Shown: positions 58,801 through 64,000 of the stretch, piece after piece
Layout of the letters: every line of letters starts with the position of its first letter
Numbering within the stretch: the stretch's first letter is position 1
Assembly: GCA_014529385.2 (NCBI GenBank)
Contig: CM043968.1
Span: 26,239,013 to 26,303,012 of the forward strand
Direction: 5' to 3'
From: Adiantum capillus-veneris
Lineage: Eukaryota; Streptophyta; Polypodiopsida; Polypodiales; Pteridaceae
Length of the DNA: 64,000 nucleotides
Made by a program: the position numbers and the translations under genes
The notes under the pieces: generated by a model
The model's input: the letters and a program-made list of their open reading frames with translations, nothing else
Database searches by the model: none
What the model was told of the DNA's origin: nothing

Positions 58801-59644
58801 AAGACCAGACTGCCACCAGCAAGGGACCTCAAACTTGAATGTCAATGGGAACAGGCAAGTGCTCTCCGACGACTGTTTTAGCTGCTTAGAGGAATAGGAA
58901 ACTGCTCTCCGACGACTGTTTCAGTTGGTTAGAGTAACCAAAAAGATGATGCAGCAAGAGAACCAAGCTGTCCTAAACTTCTTGGAATTTGTGTCTGATT
59001 CTCCAGTTCTCTTGTATGCTTTACCAGCAAGAGAGACAGAGTTGCCAAGATTCTTTCCAGCACTTTACCCTCAACATCTAGAACCAGTCGATCGGCTCAC
59101 ATATTTCAAGATTACTGATGATCTTCAGGATTGGTATGAGCGATCGAATGTGAAATGGAAAACTTGGCAAACACTGTTCAACGACGCTCTCCAATTGAAT
59201 GACCTCCAAGAGCTGAAAAATGAGGTGCAAAAGATCAAACTGTGCATGGGCTAGTGGAAAATTCAGATCAGAGGTCTCACTAAGATCACCAACCAACTGC
59301 TGCAACTCACTGTTGAGTCCTCTAAACTGCCTAAAAAGGACATTACGGCTAAGCCAGGCCTAGGAACCCAATACAGAGAGATGGCTAATATTATTTTTGA
59401 AGCTCAGATCAAAACCAATCAGCCTCTTCCAGAAGGAAGGATCCATACAGCCTCACATTGTCACAAATTGGCCAAGACTCGGATCACCAAAGGCCGACGC
59501 ACGCTCTATGATCCCGACACCAAAACCTATCATCCTCTCATGCCTTATGAAATGGAGATGACAAAAGAAAGCTGGGATCAGCTTGAGCAGGAGGCCATTT
59601 ACAGGCTCTCTCAGAAGGAAAATGCTGGCACTGGGACTTCTTAG
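55890..59644 (+). pseudogene. G3 accessory coding region after integrase, unknown function
   Basis: About 3.7 kb between pol and the 3' LTR keeps protein-like reading with only occasional stops. 55890-56474: Ser-rich then helical (LLEKMQETIDETQALITATK). 56800-57460: acidic DEEEPESQ then a KRKAK..KKPR basic motif (possible nuclear signal). 57506-58210: strong coiled coil (EEQIEKMEQGRAAQN; QLQSKLAKVESEMQTMREEN), then Glu/Asp- and Pro-rich (EEEVEKEEDEPNE; PPSPPPEPG). 58160-58463: Gln-rich. 58925-59644: one frame with a single TAG (59252), containing FLEFVSDSPVLLYALPARET and DPDTKTYHPLMPYEME. No env-like membrane segment and no known enzyme was recognised. Some plant Gypsy lineages (Tat/Athila) carry extra 3' ORFs; homology to those is not claimed. 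Confidence 0.62.
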
Positions 59645-59712
59645 ACGCCCACTCAGGGGACGTTGGATTTTTCGCAACAGACGTTGGATTTTTCCACTCA
59701 GGGGTTGGTGTC

Positions 59713-59900
59713 ACTTGGCTAACGGCCCTTGGAATTACAATTATAAGGGCGTCAAGCACTCAACAACCCAACACTAGAAGAATCAGACGATGGATTTTTT
59801 CAGTTACACTTGGCTTGATGCCCATGGAATTACAACTATAGGGGTGTCAAGCACTTGACGAGCAACATTCTAGAAGAATCAGACGGTGGATTTTTTTTCT
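59713..59900 (+). repeat. 95-bp tandem duplication before the G3 polypurine tract
   Basis: Two copies about 95 bp apart share GGAATTACAA, GTCAAGCACT, AGAAGAATCAGACG and TGGATTTTTT. A shorter ACGTTGGATTTTT doublet lies just upstream at 59660-59690. Confidence 0.85.
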
Positions 59901-59931
59901 CAGAAATTTTGGAATCTTGCCAAAATTCAAG

Positions 59932-59945
59932 AAATGAGGGAAGAA
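59932..59945 (+). promoter_or_regulatory. G3 polypurine tract
   Basis: AAATGAGGGAAGAA lies directly before the 3' LTR start TGTAAATGG. Confidence 0.8.
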
Positions 59946-60459
59946 TGTAAATGGCTAAGACAATCTCAGTGGGTGGGAACCGGCTCCTGTGAGACGAATA
60001 GTGGATCAGTCAGTAATTACCACGGCAGTTATCACAGTAATTCCCAAGGCATATAAATAGGACCCATTACATTGTAATTGGGTTGGCATTATTCGTGGGC
60101 ATGAATCAAGTCATTTGTCTACTGTACTTCTGCTTAATCTTTTGATTCATAATCCTTAGCCCCGAACTGTTCTTGAGCTACATCCTCTTTATCTGTAATC
60201 TTTCACTTGTAATTCTAAATACAGCAGCCCAGTGTACTTCAAACATACATACTTTGTACTCATTCTCTCTCTGAATCTGAATCTGAATTTGAATCTGAAT
60301 ATCATTCTCAGTACTTCAGACTGTTTCTCATTCCATTAGATGTATTACAGTTCAATTTCTATTTCCTTTTCCAGTCTACTGCTTGAACTAACACATCACC
60401 CGTAGTTGTAAACTTCTAACACTGGAATCAGCTATCTAAAGAGATCAGTTCCAATTCTA
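59946..60459 (+). repeat. G3 3' LTR
   Basis: 514 bp, aligned end to end with the 5' LTR apart from scattered substitutions and an extra GAATCT-type unit near 60285. The same TATAAATAG box is at about 60053-60061. Confidence 0.9.
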
Positions 60460-60870
<411 letters not shown>

Positions 60871-61143
60871 ATGAGCCTATGCATCTCTTACATCCCAACG
60901 AGCCTGCTTAGCTGTAGGAAAAACAGCTCTAGCAACATCAATCCTGCCACTAAAACCTGCAACATCATCTACTTCGCTTGTATCCATAGAATCAAGACGT
61001 ACATCAATGCCCTGCAGAAGATTCCAAACACCCTTTGTCAGAATAACATGTTGCATCATGTAAGCCCACATTGGGTAATATTTCCCATCCAATCTATCCT
61101 CAGTAGCAAACATCTTGAACACATCTGTGTTGTTGTCAGCCAT
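60871..61143 (-). pseudogene. copia-1 gag N-terminal fragment
   Basis: ATG at 61143-61141 (minus) starts MADNNTDVFKMFATEDRLDG, as in copia-2. The frame stays open to 60871, where G1 LTR B begins, so only about 90 residues of gag remain. It reads GVWNLLQGID where copia-2 has a TAA stop, which identifies that stop as a mutated Trp codon. Confidence 0.88.
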
Positions 61144-61495
61144 GGAGAATGTATGCATCTAATGTGAAAACTGCCCTGAAAGAGGAGAAACAAAATGGGA
61201 CTAACGCATGCTATAGAGCACAACCCAAAGAAGCCTATAAGAGACTTATAATGCAAAAAATAGCATCGACAAAAATTTTGCACAGAAGGATGAAATTGCC
61301 TGCACAGTACTATCTGTAATGGAAATGGAGCCCGAATGAAAATTTTGAGCAGAGCAAGTTCTACTAACTATCTCGAAGTATTTGTCAACATGCTGACGCT
61401 CACCAAAGCTCACAGAAATCTAAGAAAGTGAGCAGGCGTGTGTTGGCGATACTCGCGACTAAGCCCGGGAGGATGTAACCTGCTATGATACGAAT

Positions 61496-61763
61496 TGTTG
61501 GAAATAAGGTTGCAGGGAAACACAAATAGATTGGAGAAGACGAAGGAAGCTCAAGGCTCACAACAAAGAGTAGTATTAGTTAATGTGCAATGGAAAGGCA
61601 AGATAGCCTTAGAGTGATGGGCGTATATACAATGCATAGGGGGAACAACCTCTCGGTGAGAAAAAAAATGCCTTGACAATCCTAAGTGTAATCACACACA
61701 TCATTTCCACATGTATGTGATGTGTGTGTTCACACACATCACTGCCACATGTATATGGTAACA
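61496..61763 (-). repeat. copia-1 5' LTR
   Basis: 268 bp, longer than the left copy because about 45 bp at its outer end (CACACACATCA..CCACATGTAT) is duplicated within 61690-61763. The CGAGA duplication follows at 61764. The 61144-61495 interval between LTR and gag is the copia-1 leader with a mutated initiator-tRNA site. Confidence 0.87.
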
Positions 61764-61983
61764 CGAGAATGAGGGGGTAACCTCATTCTCTTATGGTTGG
61801 GGGTGAGCTTAGCGGCCAGACCCTCTTGGGTAGCATGCCCATAGTGGCAATGATGTGTTTGTTCACACACATCACTGCCACATGTATATGGTAACACGAG
61901 AATGAGGGTAACCTCATTCTCTAATGGTTGGGTGGTGAGCTTAGCGACTATACCCTCTTGGGTAGCATGTCCATAGCGGCATT
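61718..61983. repeat. 133-bp tandem duplication across the copia-1/G4 boundary
   Basis: About 61718-61850 and 61851-61983. Each unit contains the last ~45 bp of the copia-1 LTR, the CGAGA site and about 80 bp of G4 LTR (CCTCATTCTC, GAGCTTAGCG, CCCTCTTGGGTAGCATG). The duplication therefore happened after copia-1 inserted. Each unit has a 10-bp stem GAGAATGAGG/CCTCATTCTC, with a 4-base loop in the second copy. Confidence 0.87.
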
Positions 61984-64000
61984 ACACTGTAGTAGTAACA
62001 ACCTAAAACACCATATTTAATACCGGTCATTCCTCTCAATGACTTTGATTGAGTATTTAACTTTGACCTCTTTATTCATCCAATTGATAAAAAGAGAAAG
62101 AAGACAAAGATTGACTCAATAAAAATCAAGCGATAAGAGAGTGTAGAAGAGAATCAAAAGCAAAGCAAAATATAAGATAGAAAGGGTCAAATGTATATCT
62201 TCTATAGGTTTTCTCAATGGAGGTTTTGGATAATCCTTTTTCTTTAAAAGGGGAGTAAAAAATTGTAAGTTATTTGATTAAGGTGCCCATGGTGTGTTCA
62301 CCATCTTTGTGGAGTGTCATGAATATTTTTAGCGTTGAGAGGGTATGGATGTGCAATCTCGGGGGGTTACTAAAAAATATGTAGAATAGCATGTGAGTTC
62401 AACAAAAGGGGTAATTTTCTTTATGAACTTATAGAAAATATACATACGAAAGGTGTTTTTAAATTGAATAAGTGAAAATTTTGGTACATAAGAGATCTCT
62501 TTATTGAGGAAAGTGGTACATAAGGATCTCTATATACCTCAAAAAATCTAAAAAAGGTGTTTTATAAATACCTCTTGAATGCACCTGCTATACAAGGTCT
62601 CTATATAGTGACCTTTCTGAGTGTTCAATGAAGCAATTTGGGGAGTCCATTTGCTTTTGCAAAATTTTGGTGTATCCAAAAAAGAAATTAATCTCCTTTT
62701 ACTTAAACTTCTAAAACAATGTGGATGTATTTTCATTGTCAATAATAGAGGCGTCGAGCTTGTTACCATCCATGGCATGGAGTTGAGCCTCACCCACCAA
62801 GACGTCAGGATGGTCTTTGTGCTAAAAAAAAAAAATTGTCTCAGTTGCTTTGCTACAAACAGAAAATCTATTGCTTTCCCTCTCTCTAACCCTCTTTACG
62901 TGTTGTCCGATACACATGGCATCTGCCTTTTTCTCTCCCCTCGACGTGTCTCCTCCCCCTTTTTCACTTCAAAGCTATGAAAAACATCTCCCAAGATACC
63001 CCTTAATCAACCTCAACGAAAATTGGCAAGGCCTACTAGTCCTTTTATGACAAAGAAACAACTCTCTTTAGTTGCAAATATATTTGGAGACGTGGCAAAC
63101 CTCCACACTGTACAAGTTGAATCGGGTGAACTAGGCCTAGTAGGAGGAAATCTTCTACTCTTCACCATTATATCTTGCAAAGGGGAAAACCAAAAAAAGT
63201 AAGTACAATCCATTGAAGCAAGTACCAATTTTTTTTTGAAAGAAATCTTTATGAACGGTGTCTCTGGAAAAGACAGGCAAGAGCATCACACCTATAGAAA
63301 AGTAAACATATTTTATACTTTCAAAGTAGAGCCTAAATCAAGTTTTTGTCTAAATAATGCACTCAAAAGCCATCAAAGAGAAACTTCTATCTATACTCTT
63401 TATAATGAAACTTAAAATTTTTGAGCAAGGAGAAGGCATCCAATTGTTACGCTCTTTGCATTTCAAAGGAAACCTTAAGGAATGCAAAAATGAAAGGTAG
63501 AAAATGAGAGACTTTTGAGTCCAGGAAATGTAAAGTAGAAAACTTAGTACTTTGTCTATACTTATAATAGTTTTTTCTTGGAAAGGTCGTGCAAAAAATG
63601 AAAGGTAAAAAATGAGAAGACTTTTGAGTCCTAGAAATGTAAAGTAAAAAACTTAATACTTTGTTTATACTTATAATAGTTTTAATTCTTGGGATTCAGG
63701 GGTGACTACTTTTGCTTTTTAAAGCCATTTGAAAGGTGGATTTACTTTGCATTTTGAAGGAACTCTCCTCCATGTTTCATTTAAGGCTATGGTCATGCGA
63801 AGCTTAATGGTTTGTTACATCAGCCTTTTTGTTCGTTAGTGTGTAGATTTTCATCGACTTACTATGTCTAAAAGAGCGTAATTTTCAAACTATGTCAGTT
63901 TCTTGCCGATCAATCCTCTTTCTCTCTCTCTATTGTTTGCATCTCACTCTTCCTCACTACTTGCTGCTACCTGTAACGTTTTAGATTGTCAAGCTTGCCT
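61984..64000. other. Rest of G4 LTR (end undefined) and unassigned DNA
   Basis: AT-rich sequence with no recognisable protein. The longest frame (62621-62980) has no domain I know. The G4 LTR must end somewhere in the first few hundred bases, but no clear CA terminus or duplication partner was found. Confidence 0.45.
63485..63695. repeat. 109-bp tandem duplication
   Basis: Two copies share ACTTTTGAGTCC, AAATGTAAAGTA and CTTATAATAGTTTT at a 109-bp offset, with several substitutions. Non-coding. Confidence 0.85.

Larger units (their letters stand above)
49460..60459 (+). mobile_element. 11.0-kb Ty3/Gypsy insertion in G1 LTR (G3)
   Basis: LTRs 49460-49967 and 59946-60459 start TGTAGATGGC/TGTAAATGGC and end CCAATTC(C/T)A. 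The flanks GCCGT (49455-49459) and GCCAT (60460-60464) are a 5-bp duplication differing by one CpG-to-CpA change. Removing G3 rejoins LTR B at the point where LTR A has CCGCCAGAATG. The order gag, protease, RT, RNase H, integrase, accessory region is on the plus strand. It carries many stops and is longer than typical plant Gypsy elements because of the 3' region. Confidence 0.92.

Noticed and set aside
58851-58940. Repeated CTCTCCGACGACTGTTT near 58861 and 58906 considered as a CRISPR-like repeat
   Set aside because: Only two copies, in a plant retroelement; a local duplication.

Overview
The window is repeat-dominated nuclear DNA of a land plant. The evidence is tRNA-iMet- and tRNA-Asp-type primer binding sites, L1-like LINE ORFs, Copia and Ty3/Gypsy LTR retrotransposons including a chromodomain lineage, introns with GT..AG borders, and very many (CT/GA)n microsatellites. 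No prokaryotic feature is present. A fern or similar large-genome plant is a guess only. No intact host gene, tRNA or rRNA was found.

Layout. 1-3763: two convergent, decayed, intron-bearing genes of unknown function, probably from a DNA transposon or a captured gene pair. 4290-10290: a decayed L1-type LINE (+) with a gag-like ORF1, then endonuclease, reverse transcriptase and zinc-finger regions. 10720-about 13230: the 3' end of a Gypsy element and its probable LTR, which carries a 34-bp minisatellite. 13240-20640: non-coding DNA rich in microsatellites, with one 218-bp foldback. 20641-23222: a truncated Copia copy (copia-3). 23223-26113: a 5'-truncated chromodomain Gypsy (G4), whose 3' LTR continues after 61763.

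26114-61763 is one nested stack. The outer shell is a minus-strand Copia (copia-1), with LTRs at 26114-26336 and 61496-61763 flanked by the duplication CGAGA. Inside it lies a minus-strand Gypsy (G1), with LTRs at 28912-29492 and at 49260-49459 plus 60460-60870. G1 is interrupted by a plus-strand Gypsy relative (G2: LTR 37034-37998, gag to about 48430). G2's leader was entered by a second Copia (copia-2, 39626-44749, duplication AAGGC). Separately, G1's right LTR was split by an 11.0-kb Gypsy (G3, 49460-60459, duplication GCCGT/GCCAT). 61764-64000 is the rest of the G4 LTR and unassigned DNA.

All elements are broken. Many of the nonsense codons are TAG, TAA or TGA where CAG, CAA, CGA or TGG is expected, a pattern that fits loss of methylated cytosine. 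The features most worth follow-up are a second retropepsin-like ORF after integrase and four zinc knuckles in G1, a 3.7-kb accessory coding region in G3, a spaced palindrome array in the G2 leader, and the four-exon gene at 1045-3763.
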